Shown: positions 46,522 through 59,677, counted from the first letter of the stretch. The stretch is 64,000 nucleotides of DNA from Cycas panzhihuaensis (GCA_023213395.1 CM041465.1:109313741-109377740); one strand, 5' to 3'. Translations and numbers: made by a program. The notes: generated from the letters alone by a model not told the origin.

Positions 46522-49034
46522 TAGGTAAGTGCCCTTCGAAAATTGTAACGACCAAAACACATGGGAATGGCCTTGGGAAAAAGTGGCACTTCTGAGGGAG
46601 GGTTCTCTAGAAGAGGATCAGAGTGTTGAATAGAAGAAGAAGTACCAGCTACTTCTTTGGTAGCTTAAGACCGAGTAAGGGCATACAAAAGAGTAGCCTT
46701 AAGGATTTGGATCACCTTCTTTCCCTTATTCCGGGACTGCAAAGGTGATGGAGAATGTCAGTAGGTGGAACGAGAGGAAGAGGATGAATCTCGAGCACCC
46801 TTCCCTTTATCACGGGAAGCACAGGAAGTCAGTGATCTTCCCCAGTTCCAGTTGTTCTTGGGCTGAGTATTACAATCATATTCTCTATGCTTTAGGAACA
46901 GATCCTTATGGACTAGTTAGTCTAGGTTAGGCCTTGAGGCCCATTTGGGGGATGAGTCACGTCAAGGGGCATTCTTAGGATGCTAGGCCCTACAATGTGA
47001 GTCATCATGGAAACATTCCCCATGAATGGAACACCACTTCTTCTCAAGTGAGGAATCTAGTTTACTCACTTGAGAGGACTAGGCGTTACCATTCCTAGGA
47101 AGGGATGCTTGGGTAGCTTGCTGAATTTATTTGTTAGAAGTTGGTGATGAAGGAGCTTGTAGTTTAAGTTCCTTCATTGTACGTTTGAATGAATATATAG
47201 CGGATGTAAGCAGATCTAGGGTCTTCTCAGTTGGATGAGAAGAAGACCTAGAAGATTGTTATGGTTTAGTATCTTTAGTTGGAGGTAGTGCCTTATGTCG
47301 CTGTGAGGGCTTGAGAGGCCTCTTGAGTCCAGCTTGGATCTCAATAGCCTCAAGCACTAAGCACTTTGCAATAGTGGAGTCGCATATAGTTGCCCCCATC
47401 TTAAGGACTTCTACATGGACTTCGGGATGAAGTGTGTTAACAAAGAGGTTCCTCTTCAATTCCTCAGGCAATGTAGCCTTAGTGGAATGAAGAAGGTCAT
47501 GGAACTACCATACAAAGTCATGATTCATTTCATCATGACCTTGTTTGAGCGATAGAAGGGATTTTATTCCACTTTCAAATGGGCAAGCAACATCAAAATA
47601 ATTGATGAACTCGTCCATAAGTTGTTGGAACGAGAAAATGAAATGAGCTAGAAGGTAATAAAACCATCTAAGGGCATCACCTTATAAGGATCATGGAAAT
47701 AATTTCATCAAGATGTGGTCATAGGCCCAATAATCAATACACACCATAGAAAAGCCACAGATGTGCTCTACTGGGTCTTGCGAGGAAGTTCTGTCAAATT
47801 TGGGAACTTTGGGAGGATGAGATAGTAAGTTAGTTCTTAACGCCTCAATAGATAATGGCGTCGATCTATAATCCATGAAGGGGCATGCCCTTCCATGGAC
47901 CGTAGGATTGACAAATGGTAATGAGTAAGGAACAGATGGGGGTGGCAAACCCATCCCTCCTTGTAGAAGTGCCCCTTGCTAGAAAGGGACTTGAGGATAA
48001 GAACCTTGAAAGGAAGCTAGGTTCCCTTGCAAAGGCATAACATAAGAGGCTACGCTAGATGGTGGAAAAGGAGGGTGTAGAACCGAGTTTTGCCCATATG
48101 GGCCAGCTGTGGATGGTGCAATCCCATATGGGTGTAGCGGGTCCACCCCATAAGCTAGAAGGTGGTTCCCTTTACCCTGCCCTCAAGGTTGAGAGATATA
48201 ACCTAGGGTTATATAAAGAGAAGAACTATTAAGTTGGTTTTGAGGATACATGAGAGTGGATCCCACATGACTAGTGGTAGTAGTGTTAGTAGAACCTCTA
48301 GGCCTACTAGAAAATGCTTGTGCCATATTGGGAGGTGGCACATTCACTTGAGTTGGAAAAGATATACTAACCCTAAGCTAGAAGAAAGACATACCACGAG
48401 AGGGTCCTGAAGAACTAGGACCATGACGAGGAATGAAAGGTGCAACATTCGTCCCCAATGTTGGTGTAGGAATGGAGTGGGATAAATGCACAGGAACGAA
48501 AGGGTTACTCATTGTGGGAGGCACAAGTACAGATGAAGAAGGTGGGATAGGAGCAGATGAAGAAGATGCTCCACTACACAAAACATCTTCAAACCACCTG
48601 GTACGTGATTGAAGATGAGCCAGTCGAAAGCACTTATTAATAGCTTCAACCACGTCAGTGGGAGGGGTATCTACATGATCATAAGAGGTGGATGGGACCT
48701 CAAATGACGTAGACCCCTCAGGGCACTCCTCATAAGAATCTCCAATAGGGTGGTGAACCTCAAGAGGAGATGAGCCTTCTACCACATGAGTAGAAGGATG
48801 GATGTCACGGGGGTGATGTTGATCACCCAGGTAGTAGATAGGATCGTCACCCTCTTGGGTGGAACCTGGAATGGATGCGGGAAAATCATGAGTTCCTGAG
48901 GCAAAGGCATGATAGGCCCAATTAGATGGTTATCCTTCCATGCTCAAATCAGAATCTAACTATGAAAGAGGACGATACCTAGGATCTTCTAACAATGGAG
49001 GCAAACCACGTAGGTGACGAGAGAAGCATCGCAT
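46522..49034 (-). pseudogene. gag of element B/D (right half D)
   Basis: ATG at 49,034 (MRCFSRHLRGLPPLLED). Pro/Ser-rich N-terminal part, capsid core at 47,954-47,300 (PFMDYRSTPLSIEALRTNLL and YWAYDHILMKLFP, later LFVNTLHPEVHVEVLKMGAT), Cys/His cluster near 47,010-47,050 and linker to 46,522. It stops at element C, where the protease would begin. Stops are of the TAG/TGA type. It is colinear with gag of A and C. Confidence 0.85.
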
Positions 49035-49182
49035 ACAAAGTTTGCCAACACTTTAGAAGAAGGAAAGAGCCACAAGGAGTGCATGTTGGGGGCTGCCCAA
49101 TGAAGGAGATGAAGTGGAAGGAACCACTAGAGGGTAGTAATATTAACAAGAAGGGATGATAACTAGCTCCCTTGCTAGTAGA

Positions 49183-49200
49183 TCCCCAATATAGTCACCA
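49183..49200 (-). promoter_or_regulatory. primer binding site of element B/D
   Basis: Minus-strand TGGTGACTATATTGGGGA, next to the LTR end at 49,202. Confidence 0.75.
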
Positions 49201-49201
49201 G

Positions 49202-51951
49202 TGGATGCGCATCTATGGGATAATAACCTAGCTGAGTAGGAATAGTGAGGATGATCGACAATGGTATCAAGGGTGCAGATAGAAACCTACAAGCAAAGTG
49301 AATACCACGTAGGGCACCCCGTGTACCGGAGCATGAGTTCGGGACCTACGGATGATACCCAACTACTTGAGAGTGGTTCCCGACCTCAAAGAGGAAGGGG
49401 GAAGGTGAGAGAGGTGGCCTGGATAAGCTTAGGAGGAAAGTCCTCCTACCCTTAGATGGCTGGAAAGGGAGGAAGAGAATCCTTAAGCATTTCCCTATGA
49501 TGGAGAAAAACAAGTGGGAGCAAGGTAGATAATGGCCTACAGTGTGGCTAGGATCTTCTCAGTTATTTGGCCAAGCAAATAGAACTAAGAAGAGGAGAAG
49601 GGAGTGGGAGCAAACAACAATCCCAAAATCTCCCTTAATGGTTCAACCAAGAAGGTGAGAGCGATATGGCATGCACAAGCAAACAAAATCAAACAACAAC
49701 AAAGAAAAACAAGCCAAAAAGTGTGAGGATTAGGTATGCAAGCTAAGGAAAAGGCGAAGGGAAAATATCCTAAAGTCCTTTCCTTAAGTGAGTGTGGTGT
49801 GTAAAATGTAAATATATAAATACGAGTAAAGATGTTGATTTCCTTTTCTCTTTTATATTTGACTTATTTAACTAATGCATAGATCACAACTAAAAGTGTG
49901 AAAAGGAAAGAGAGGGCAAGAGAAAGAAGTACATACTCGGGAGAGTAGCGGTTGATAGGAGACCTCATCCACATGCCACGTACGTCCTCACCAAGCCCAT
50001 AGATGATGGAAGGGCTTCCTTACCTTCCCCTTGCGAAAGGAAAAAAGAAGGGAAACAAAAATGAAAGCAAAGGGAAAAACAAAAGAAACCTTACCCGAAT
50101 CCAAGTGCTTAACACCTTTGCAAGAGCACCGTAACAACCTGCACATGCACAAACCTATCCCTTATAAGAAGGGGTTGCAAGAGACAATCTATGTATATGC
50201 AATATAAGTGTTATTAACGTTAGAATGTTAGAGAAAAATAATTGCTGCAACAAACTCTACAAACCCTCTCTCAAACAAGGCTAGACACCTAGTGAAATGG
50301 TCTAAGGGAAGCCTCAAGATGGCTAGCCCACCACTGAAATCTCCACACAACTCATAAACACAGTAAGGTAGCAGGTAAAATCCACTAAGGATAGCCAAAG
50401 ATGCCAATGAAAAAGCAACAGAGTGTTGAGAGGTAAGCAGGACGCGGAGTTCCTATGGGCAGCAATCCGATGTCCAAACCCTTGCTAATGAGGACAAGGG
50501 GTACCTAACAACATGGGGGACTCTATAGGGGTCTAAATGAGAGGCGAGCAGGCCTGGAATTAGCACAGTAAGTGGCTGCATACATTAATAATCCAACGCT
50601 AGCCTAGGGCTCAATCCCTCCTAGTAATCTCAAGAAGAACATAGGATGAGAGAAGAGAAGGTGGGAAGGGATTACCCTTAGAGAGAAGGACTGAAAGGGG
50701 GGCTGCCATGCCTTACTCTCTTCATCCAGCCTTAGGGCTCTTCTCTCGCTATTCTCTTGAAGAAAAGCAATGGAGGGAAGGTGGAGCCAAGAAGCAACAA
50801 GCAAGATACAATGGAAAGATAACTTTTCAATGGTGAAAACTGAAGGAAATAAGTAAATAAAGCAAGAAATGGGTCCAAACAGGGAGTAACTCACCAAAAA
50901 CGGAAGAAAGGAGTTAGTAAGACCTACTGGGCAGATGTATGACAGACCTAGGCCTACTGACAGCAAGAAGGAGGGCCCCTATAGGGGTTTGCAGGAGGCA
51001 AATCTAACGGACAACTAAAAGGAACACTGTTAGGTGCGTTGTGGAGGAATCAGCACTAAAAACACTTGCTGGAACCTGGAGAGAGGCTTCCCACCATGGA
51101 AGCAAAGAGTTACAGGCGTGTCCTAGCCTGGGGCTGTAGGAAATATAGGCCTACAGAAACACCTGTGACAGAAGTAGCTGGAGAGCAGAAGTTGTAGCAA
51201 AAGTTTTTGTCTTTGAGAGCAAAAAATGACCTAAGAATCCCTCAAAATGACGAGGGTTTGAATACTTATACCCACCCTAGCCCTAAAAGGACGAATAGAG
51301 CATGAATAGGGCTTAGGTGGATGTGAGACCATGTGGCAATTTCACAGAAAAAGTGAAAATTGCCATAGCGGATTTTAAAAAATAACTGATGAAAGTCGCA
51401 CTGCATCAAACTTCGCTGTACCGTGGTAAACTTTGCGGTACCACTAAGTTTACAGCGATGCGAGACCAGAAAGCCAGAATGGCAGAATTCTAGGTTCCAG
51501 GAGCTTTGGGAGATGATTTGACAGGTCTGGGAGGAGTTGGCCCTCCTGTCTAAGTGGTTGAGACAGTCAAGAAAGCACTTAAATAGAGGCAGGCAAACAT
51601 TTATAAGCAAAGATCCCAAAATGAAGTCAAGGCAGGGGTATGAACGAATCATACGAACCAAAAAGGGAACTGAGACAGCGTGGAGATAATGCAGAGGGTT
51701 GTATAGTGCCATGGGGATGCCTACCTTGCAAAAAGGTAGGTCCCGTTGGGTCATCATAGGCTCATGATACGACAGGCAGCATGAACAAGCAACAAAATGC
51801 AAAGTAATCACGCAAATGAAGCAAGTAGTCATGCTGAGAGGTGATGCTTCTATTAACCTTGCCAACGAAATGATGCAAGTGAAAAGGGAGAAGCATACCT
51901 AAGCTTACTTGAGTCGATCTATTTGTATCCATTCCTGGTAGCTGGGAAACA
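49202..51951 (-). repeat. 5' LTR of element B/D
   Basis: 2,750 bases between tggatgcgc on the left and gggaaaca on the right. Pairs with 20,698-23,439. TATA-like plus-strand aatacttata at 51,261-51,270. Confidence 0.9.
51393..51465. promoter_or_regulatory. GGTACC palindrome block in U3 of B/D 5' LTR
   Basis: tcaaacttcgctgtaccgtg, then aaactttgcggtaccactaa. Two units in tandem, about 130-200 bases upstream of the TATA-like box. Confidence 0.62.
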
Positions 51952-51956
51952 CCCCC
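51952..51956. other. target-site duplication, right (element B/D)
   Basis: ccccc (part of a run of seven C) directly after the LTR, matching 20,693-20,697. Confidence 0.7.
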
Positions 51957-54937
51957 CCTCCTGAATTCCTTGAATTTCCATAAAGGATCTCTACCTTTTG
52001 TCTCTGCCCTGTCCCTCCCAATAGTCCTTAACCATCGATCCATGCATACCCTCACAAGCACCCTGAAGGTTACCATAAGGAGGTTTGTCTTTTAGTTTGT
52101 AGTTGCCACACCATCTGTCCTCCCAAAACCTAATATTTTCTCCATTCCTGAGATTCCACCTCAAACCATCAATTAAGATGGGCCACACATAAACTAGACC
52201 TTTCCAAATATGTGATCCCGGAACATCCCCCACCTCGTCTTTCAAAAAGTGCCTGCCTCCCAAGTACTTTTTGGCTATAATGTTACCCCACTGGGTGCCT
52301 TCACCATTTTCTAGTCTCCAGCCTAATTTAGCCAACAAAGCCTTATTAAAGGGCCCTAATCTCCTGATGTCAAGCCCACTTGCCCACCTCAGCCTACAAA
52401 CCTTATCCCAAGCTACCAAATAAATTCTATCATTTTCCTTTGTACCTAACCAAATAAATCTTTTCTGGATGGTTTCCAATATTGAAATGACCTTTCTCAG
52501 TATCCTGAAGATTGACATCATGTAAATTGAGATACTCTATAAAGAAGCTGCCACCAACTAAATTTTGTGTGCTAATCTTAGGGGGGAGCCTTTCCAGCTA
52601 GCCATCCTTTTTTAGATCATATCCACAATTGGGTTCCACAGATCCTTCCTCATATTTCCCACAAAATGAGGCATCCCAAGGTGTTTGGTTGGGAGAGATC
52701 TGATGGGAATTTATATCTCTCTGCCAATCCTCCTCTAGGCTCTCTCCAGACTATTAATAGAAAGGATAGAACTCTTCTCCTTATTAATTCTTTGGTTTGT
52801 GGCCCTCTCATAAGCTTGGAGCCCCATCTTAAAAGCTCTAGCCTCTCCTAGGGTTGTCTTCCCTAGGAAGATCTTATCGTCCATAAACTGGTGATACATA
52901 GTATTATTGATACTAGCTGAGGGCTTCAAACTAGATACCTAGCGTTTCCTTTTAGCTTCCTCTATAGCCCTCCTTAATATTTCTGCCAAGATGATAAGCA
53001 GGTATGGGGATAAAAGGTCCCCCTGCCTGAGACCTTTGTATCTAGGAAAAAAAGGAGTCGATGTACTATTAATAGTACAAAGAAAGATGGGTTAAAGATA
53101 CAACACCTAATCTATTCCCTCCAAGCCTCATCGAAATTGAAAGCTTGAGCAATCCCAAGCTACTCGGTCATAAGCTTTGGACATATCAATTTTCACTATC
53201 ATGCCTGCTTCTTTTCTTTTAAAAACTGAGTGAACTATCTCATGGACCACTATAATGCCATCCATAATTTTCTTGCCTTCATAAATCTATCCTGATTTGG
53301 GGATATGATGAGTAGCAAATATTCCTTGGGTCTGTTTGCCAAGAGTTTGTATTTCATATTACATAAACTTATCGATCTAAAATCCTTCATGATTTTCACT
53401 CCTTCCTTCTTCGGAATCAACACCAAGAAGGTAGCCTACCACTCCTTCAAAATTGTCTTCTTCTCAAGGAATTCATCTAAGAACAACTTTAGATCCTCCT
53501 TTATTATATCCCAAAATTCTTGGAGAAAACCCATAGGGAAGCCATTTGGCCTAGCAACATTTTCATGACCCATATTAAAGATTGCCTTCTCCACTTCCTC
53601 TAAAGTAAAAGGATCCATCAACCTTCTATTATGTTCTTCATTAATCAACTTTAGTATATAACTCAATAGACCCTTTCTAAGGTCTGGGTCCTGACACCCA
53701 GGTTCTTCAAATAAGTTCTTAAAATATTCCATCATTATGCCTTCGATTTCTTCTTCCATCTCATGATTAGTTCCATCCCTACTACACATCATATTTATTA
53801 TATTGCAAGCTATGTGTTTCAACGTAGACATATGAAAATACTTGGTGTTTCTATCACCTTCTACCAACCAGAGCATTCTCAACTTTTGTTTCTAATGAAT
53901 TTCCTCTTTAGCTAAAATATCTTCCAAATTTTTTATAGTCAAGCATTCCATCTGATCTAGAGAGGTAGATTTACCTTCCTCCTAGATTCTCCCTTCCACT
54001 GTGTCAAGATCTTCTAAAAAGTCTACCTTTGGCTTCAAAAATGTTCCCAAAAATATTTTTGTTCAAACCTCTAATCTATCTCTTAACCCAATTCAATTTT
54101 CTAGAGAATCTAAACATAGCATACCCCTCCATCAGGATGCTCTACCATTCCTTGATCTGATCCCTAAGATTCAGGTGTCTCAACCACATAAGTTCTAATA
54201 AAAAAGGATCCCCTAGGTGGACCCCTAAAGTATTAAACTCTAGCATTAGAGGGGAATGATCTGAGGCCAGCTTTGGAAGTGCCTCAAGCTTAATGTCTGC
54301 ATGGTACCTCATCCATTCGTAATTGATTGGCATCCTATTTAGTTTTATCTAAATGTGGTTGCTCCCTAATATCCTATTCGACCAGGTATACATGGCCCCT
54401 TCTGAGTAGGATGTCCATCAATCCCCCTCTCTGTAAGAAATAACCTAGGTTTGACATGCTCATTGACTAACCCTCTTGACCCCTTTTCTAATCACCTAGA
54501 CAAAGAACCAAGTTTAGGTCCCCCACCACTAACCAGGTCCCTTTCTAATATTTATAAACATCCATTAGCCTGTCTCATAGATTCTTTCTTCCTTCTACTA
54601 AGGTAGGGGCATAAACATTAGTAACCCACCATTAGGAATTTGACCTCCTATAGGTGAAGCAAATAATCATAAAGTTGTCCTCTAGTACTACACCTACCCC
54701 TATCAAAATTATGGGGCCCTATAGGACAACCATACCACTTGAGCCAAGAGTTCCTTCTTTGGTCAACATATCACCATTCCTCCAAATCTTATTTTTCATC
54801 TCTAACTCCTTTCCCCTCTCTAATTTTGTTTCCTACAAATAACATAATATCCCCCCTATTGTAATTCTCAAGTCCTTAACAATTCTTTGCTTAAAGGGGG
54901 CGTTCAAATCCTTGGCATTCCAGGATAACACCCTCAT
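51957..54937 (-). pseudogene. LINE 2 ORF2: endonuclease and reverse transcriptase
   Basis: ATG at 54,937 (MRVLSWNAKDLNAPFKQR). The endonuclease runs to about 54,150, with WLVVGDLNLVL, GLMDILLR and LASDHSPLMLEF. The RT spacer and fingers follow at 53,882-53,436 (LVEGDRNTKYFH, PFTLEEVEKAIFNM, GFPMGFLQEFWD). The palm is at about 53,400-52,735, with the catalytic box as YHQFMDD rather than F/Y-A-D-D. The thumb region is open at 52,521-51,991 (RFIWLGTKENDRIYLVAWDK, then WRLENGEGTQWG and FWEDRWCG). It breaks at the B/D insertion. Many stops, so not functional. Confidence 0.88.
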
Positions 54938-54984
54938 AGCTAGGCCCCCCATGCTAGCACTAAGGGTCATCTTCTACTTATAAG

Positions 54985-54989
54985 GTAAG
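54985..54989. other. target-site duplication, left (Copia)
   Basis: gtaag before the LTR. The partner at 60,322-60,326 reads gtaaa, one G-to-A difference. Confidence 0.65.
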
Positions 54990-55632
54990 TGTTAAGAATA
55001 CAAGTTCCCAAACCTTAAACTACCACAAGATCTGAACTATTTTGCAACTAGTTACAATAATCAAAACTAGAATATAACATGCAAGTTCTAAACTCAGAGA
55101 TAATATAATAACATGAATATGAAAGCCAAACATCACATATGCACTTGATATAATGTGGTAAAACCCTAGTAGTGTGCTAGGGAAACATCCACATAGGAAA
55201 GGTATCGATTTTTAGTGCTATAAAATGGAGAAAAAATACATCTCAGTAGCAGAGTGCTCTCAGGAACAATAACCAGCCATCACCCTCATCACGATATATT
55301 ATATTACATACAACATAATAAGAAAAACCCTAAATCGGGCTACATGAAAGGGACATCCAAGGCATAAGTCTCAACTGTAGAATCTAGGGTATCTATATCG
55401 AATGGCCTTGATTCTCTTTACATTTTAATATGGTTTACAAGGCTAATTTTTTGGGTCGAGGGCTATCACCCCTGAACCTCCTCTTAGTGGGGGGCGTTCC
55501 ACACCCTGGCACCCCCCGGCCAAGGGGGGCTCTCGCCCCCATTGGAACCCCCAATAAAGATTTGGGGGGGAAACCGCGTCGCTAACATGCCAAAATTTTA
55601 GCCTTAAACTATTGTTGTCATAATATCCAACA
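54990..55632 (-). repeat. 3' LTR of the Copia element
   Basis: Plus strand from TGTTAAGAATACAAG to atatccaaca. Colinear with 59,678-60,321. A weak purine tract (aaggtggagat on the minus strand) adjoins at 55,633-55,645. Confidence 0.92.
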
Positions 55633-55680
55633 ATCTCCACCTTGACAACAATTTACCTGGTACCTTTCCTGGACCCTTCA

Positions 55681-57070
55681 TCATCTTTTCTGCAAGCCAA
55701 GAGAAGTCAAACACCATTTGAACTTCTCTAATGATACTAGTTTTGTGAACATATCAGCACAATTCTTATTTGTGTAAATCTTCTCAAGTGCCACTCCACC
55801 TACTTCCATAACCTGTCTAACAAAATGGTACTTAAGAGCAATATGATTTGTTCTATTGTGATAAGCTGGATTCTTGGCTAAGTAAATGGTACTTTGACTA
55901 TCACAAAATACCTTTACATTTTCATATCTCCTTCCAAGCTTAACCAATACACCCTGTAACTAGATTGCTTCTTTACAAGCATGTGCTGGAGCAATATATT
56001 CAGCTTCCATGGTTGACAGTGCAATTGTGCTCTACAATTTGGACATCTAACTAACTGGACCATTTGCAAGAGTGAAAACATAACCTGAAGTAGACCTTCT
56101 TTTGTCTAAATCTCCTGCAAAGTCTAAATCGACATATCCACAAACCTAATTACCTGTACCTTTAAAGGTGATGTAGTAGTCACTTGTGCCTCTCAAATAC
56201 CAAAGTACCCATTTCACTGTAGCCCAATGATCCTTTCTTGGATTTGCTATAAACCTTCTAACTACACCAACTACATGTGAAATATCAGGTCTTGTACATA
56301 CCATGACATATATCAAACTTCCTACTGCACTAACATAAGGCATATGAGACATATAAACCTTTTCTTCTTCACTATTAGGACTCATATTCGAAGAAATCTT
56401 GAAGTGGGAAGCTAATGGGATACTCACTGGTTTCACATTTGCCATACCAAATCTGGTTATCACCTTCTCCGCATATTTCTGCTGTGATAACCATAGCTTA
56501 CCATTTTTCCTGTATCTATGTATCTCCATGCCTAAGATTTATTTTGTAGGTCCTAGATCCTTCATATTAAAAGTCCTAACCAATTGAGCCTTTAGCTTAT
56601 TGATTTCTTCCATGCTCTTGCTTGCAACTAGCATGTCATCAACATATAATACTAAGATAATAAATAAGCCATTGTCCATAAATTTAAAGTAAACACAATG
56701 ATCATACTCACTTCTTTTGAAATTTTGGCTCTCCATAAAGGCATTAAACTTCTTATACCATTATCTAGGTGATTGCTTTAGGATATACAATTATTTCCTG
56801 AGCCTGCAAACAAGTCTTTTACTGCCATCTTGTACAAATCCTTCTAGTTGATCCATATAGATATCCTCATCTAAATCTCCATGTAGAAAAGATGTTTTTA
56901 CATCTAACTGCTCCAACTCTAAATCAAGAGAAGCTACCAATGCTAACAACACTCTAATTGAAACAATTTTGACAACTGGTAAAAGGATCTCATGAAAGTC
57001 AATACCTACTTTCTGTGCAAAACCTTTAGCCACTAGTCTTGCCCTGTATTTATCAACCTTTCCATCAACA
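55681..57070 (-). pseudogene. Copia reverse transcriptase and RNase H
   Basis: On the minus strand RT shows AKGFAQKVGIDFHE, LEQLDVKTSFLHGDLDEDIY (catalytic Asp region), then LYVDDMLVASKS with the YVDD box, and QKYAEKVITRFGM, VGSLIYVMVCTRPDIS and ATVKWVLWYLRGT. RNase H has VKVFCDSQSTIYLAKNPAYH, HFVRQVMEVG and CADMFTKLV (55,947-55,681). The frame is broken around 56,530-56,540, 56,740-56,790 and 56,140-55,950, with several stops. All key motifs are still readable. Confidence 0.92.
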
Positions 57071-58827
57071 TTTGTTTTCTTTTTGAAAACCTACATGCAA
57101 CCAATAGTCTTCCTACCATGTGGAAGTTCTACTAAATCCCATGAATTGTTTTTCTTCAAAGAATCTATCTCTTCTTGCATAGCCTTTTTCCACTTCTCAC
57201 CATGGATATTATCTACTACTTCTTGATAACATATGTGCTCGCCATCATTAGAAACCAAAGTAATAGAAATAGAAGGGTTATACCTATCAGGTGGATGACT
57301 AACTCATGTAGATCTTCTAACTGTTGGCAGGGGAGTGTTCACATACTCCTATGAATTTGCTGCTGATTCATCTTCAAAAAGATCTTCCTGCACTTCTGAT
57401 TCCATAGATGGCTGCATTTCAAACTTAACTTCTTGATGTTCAGCTTGTTGCTCCTATTTTATTTCAACTTCTCCACTATCTGATTTTATAAGGGAAGATT
57501 CATCAAATACAACATCTTTGTTAATGGTGATTTTGTGGGAAGTAGGATCCCATAACCTGTATCCCTTCACATCATCTTTATTACCATAACCAATAAAGAT
57601 ACATTTCTTAGATTTTGGGTCTAACTTTGAACATTTACTTTTATCAATCCAGGCATAAGCATCACAACCAAAAACTCTCAAATTTGAATAATCACATAGA
57701 TGTCCAGTCCATATCTCTTCAAGAATCTTATAATCTATTGCAAGTGATGGTGATCTATTTACCAGATAGCAAGCTATTTAAATAGCTTATACCCACAAGT
57801 CTTGCTCCACTCCAACATTACTTAACATGCTTGTTGCTCTTTCCAAGAGTGTCCTATTCATACGCTCAACAATGCCATTTTGCTACGGAGTATAGCTAGT
57901 GGTCTTATGTCTTTCAATCCCAGCTTCTCTGTAATAGTTCTCAAACTCCAAGGAGTTGAACTCACCTCCATTATCAGTTCTTAAACATTTAATTGACTTA
58001 CCAGTACTATTCTCAACTAAAGCCTTGAACTACTTAAACACACTGAAAACTTCAAATTTCCTTTTCAAAAATTAGACCCATACCTTCCTAGAGTAATCAT
58101 CTATAAATGTGATAAAATACAATGATCCTCCATAAGATATTTTAGGGGCTGGTCCCCATACATTTAAATGTATGTAATCTAGAATGCCTTTACTAGTGTG
58201 ACTCCCTACTTTAAACCTGAGTCTATGCTATTTTCCAAAAACATAATGTTTACAAAAATCCAAATCTGAAAGTTGTAAGTCAAGAAGCAACTTATAGTTT
58301 ATCAGCACCTTAAGTCCTTTCTCACTCATGTGCCCAAGTCTCTGATGCCATAACTGAGTTGGATCTTCTTTAGTCTTTGATGTTGTAGCTACTTGGCTGA
58401 CATCTGTACTTCCCACTAAAATGTAAAGATTTCCTTTCTTTAAGGCTTTTATAATAACCAAGGCAACCTTTAACACCTTTAGGACTCCTTCATGACCTGT
58501 ATGCTGAAAACCAGCCGAATCTAGTTCACCTAAGGAAATTAGATTCTTTTTCAGATCAGGTACATGTCTAACCTTAGTTAATGTTCTGACTACTCCATCA
58601 AACATCTTAATTCTGATGCTACCAATGCCCATTATCTTACAAGGAACTTCATTTCTCATAAGCACATCACCACCATGAAGAGGTTGGTATGATGAGAACC
58701 AACTCTTATGTGGACACACATGGCACGAAGCACCTGAATCTAATAACCAATCATGGTGATAATGAGAAACATTACAAGCGACCAAGACATCATCATCCAT
58801 ACCTTGATTTGACTCCACCTGATTCAC
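57071..58827 (-). pseudogene. Copia protease and integrase
   Basis: Open at 58,827-58,228. Protease HDWLLDSGASCHVCP holds the D-S-G active site, followed by DGVVRTLTKVRHVPDLKKNL. The GAG-pre-integrase zinc domain reads LWHQRLGHMSEKGL and ends C-x-x-Y-x-x-G-K, with the second Cys changed. The integrase core (58,220-57,700) has several stops. The integrase C-terminus, 57,681-57,454, has MRVFGCDAYAWIDKSK, then KCIFIGYGNKDDVKGYRLWD and INKDVVFDES. Downstream to 57,071 is the Glu-rich linker and RT start. Confidence 0.9.
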
Positions 58828-58851
58828 CTCCTTGGCAGGATCTTCCTTTTT

Positions 58852-59607
58852 CTAGAACTCCTTCCTTTTGTAGCAATCCTTCTTGAGGTGAACGGTCTTA
58901 TTACAATGCCAACACTTGGGCTTACTCTTTTTGCTCTTTGACTTGGACCTTGATGTATTCCTAGAGATTTGTCCCCTCTCAAAGGTTCTACCCCTTACCA
59001 TCATAGCTTCTGGTGTAGAGGTTTCAAGACTAGATTTCCTCTGCACTTCTTCCATTAGCAAAGCACTCACAACAAAATCATAATCCAATACATCTGTAGT
59101 GTTAAAACTAATTGAGGTGACAATATTATCCTAAGACTTGGGTAATGAGTATAACAAGGTAGCAACCTTGTCCTCATCCTCAATTTTAACATCGATACTA
59201 GTCAATTGACAAATAAGAGTATTGAAAATATTTAAATGGTCAGTAATTTTTGTACCTTCCTTCATCCATAATGAGTATAATTGCCTCTTCATGTAGATTT
59301 GATTTGTTATTAATTTGGTCATATACAAGCCTTCTAACCAGGTCCATAATCCTGCTACTGTCTCCTCCCCTATGATGTTAAACATGACTTCATCTGCCAA
59401 GTAAAATTATATTGTGCTAAGTGTCTTTCTGTCTAAGTCATCCCATTTATCATTGTCCATCCCTATAGGTTTTTTTGATTTACCTGTAAGGGCTTTGTAC
59501 AAACCCTGCTATACAAGAATATCATGTGCTTTTAGCTTCCACAACTTAAAGTTATTCTTGCCATTGAATTTCTTCACCTCAAACTTTGCACCCGCTAGTT
59601 TCGTCAT
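58852..59607 (-). pseudogene. Copia gag
   Basis: ATG at 59,607 (MTKLAGAKFEVKKFNGKNNF, then KLWKLKAHDIL). A second open part at 59,400-59,131 has WTWLEGLYMTKLITNQIYMK, then LYSLWMKEGTKITDHLNIF, the UBN2-like capsid. The zinc knuckle is CWHCNKTVHLKKDC near 58,900, with correct C-x2-C-x4-H-x4-C spacing but Val where Gly normally precedes His. Frame breaks separate the three parts. Confidence 0.9.
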
Positions 59608-59660
59608 TTGGTGTAAAAAGATTGATACCAAAACCTTCACAAACTCACTGTAAAAAAAAA

Positions 59661-59675
59661 GTGGCTCTGATATCA
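59661..59675 (-). promoter_or_regulatory. Copia primer binding site (initiator tRNA-Met type)
   Basis: Minus-strand TGATATCAGAGCCAC. Most plant Copia elements carry TGGTATCAGAGCC here, complementary to tRNA-iMet, and one G-to-A change explains the difference. Confidence 0.85.
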
Positions 59676-59677
59676 CT

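Larger units (their letters stand above)
20698..51951 (-). mobile_element. Tat-type retrotransposon B/D, split by element C
   Basis: The left half (B) is 20,698-30,094 and the right half (D) is 46,522-51,951. The two LTRs (20,698-23,439 and 49,202-51,951) share features absent from the LTRs of C, for example cctcaaagaggaaggggg. Both outer flanks are LINE 2 with CCCCC duplications. On the minus strand the order is LTR, PBS, gag (D), gag-protease linker, protease, fused RT/integrase, antisense PMD gene, RNase H, PPT and LTR. About 300 bases of the gag-protease linker occur in both halves. Confidence 0.85.
51952..54989 (-). mobile_element. LINE 2, middle segment
   Basis: Holds most of ORF2. The 3' side meets element B/D and the 5' side meets the Copia element. 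Its reading continues into 20,697-19,346. Confidence 0.88.

Noticed and set aside
51266-51865. 199-codon minus-strand ORF, partly repeated at 22,994-23,353
   Set aside because: Both lie in the U3 of the paired LTRs of B/D, so their likeness reflects LTR identity. Not present in the LTRs of A or C and no domain seen.
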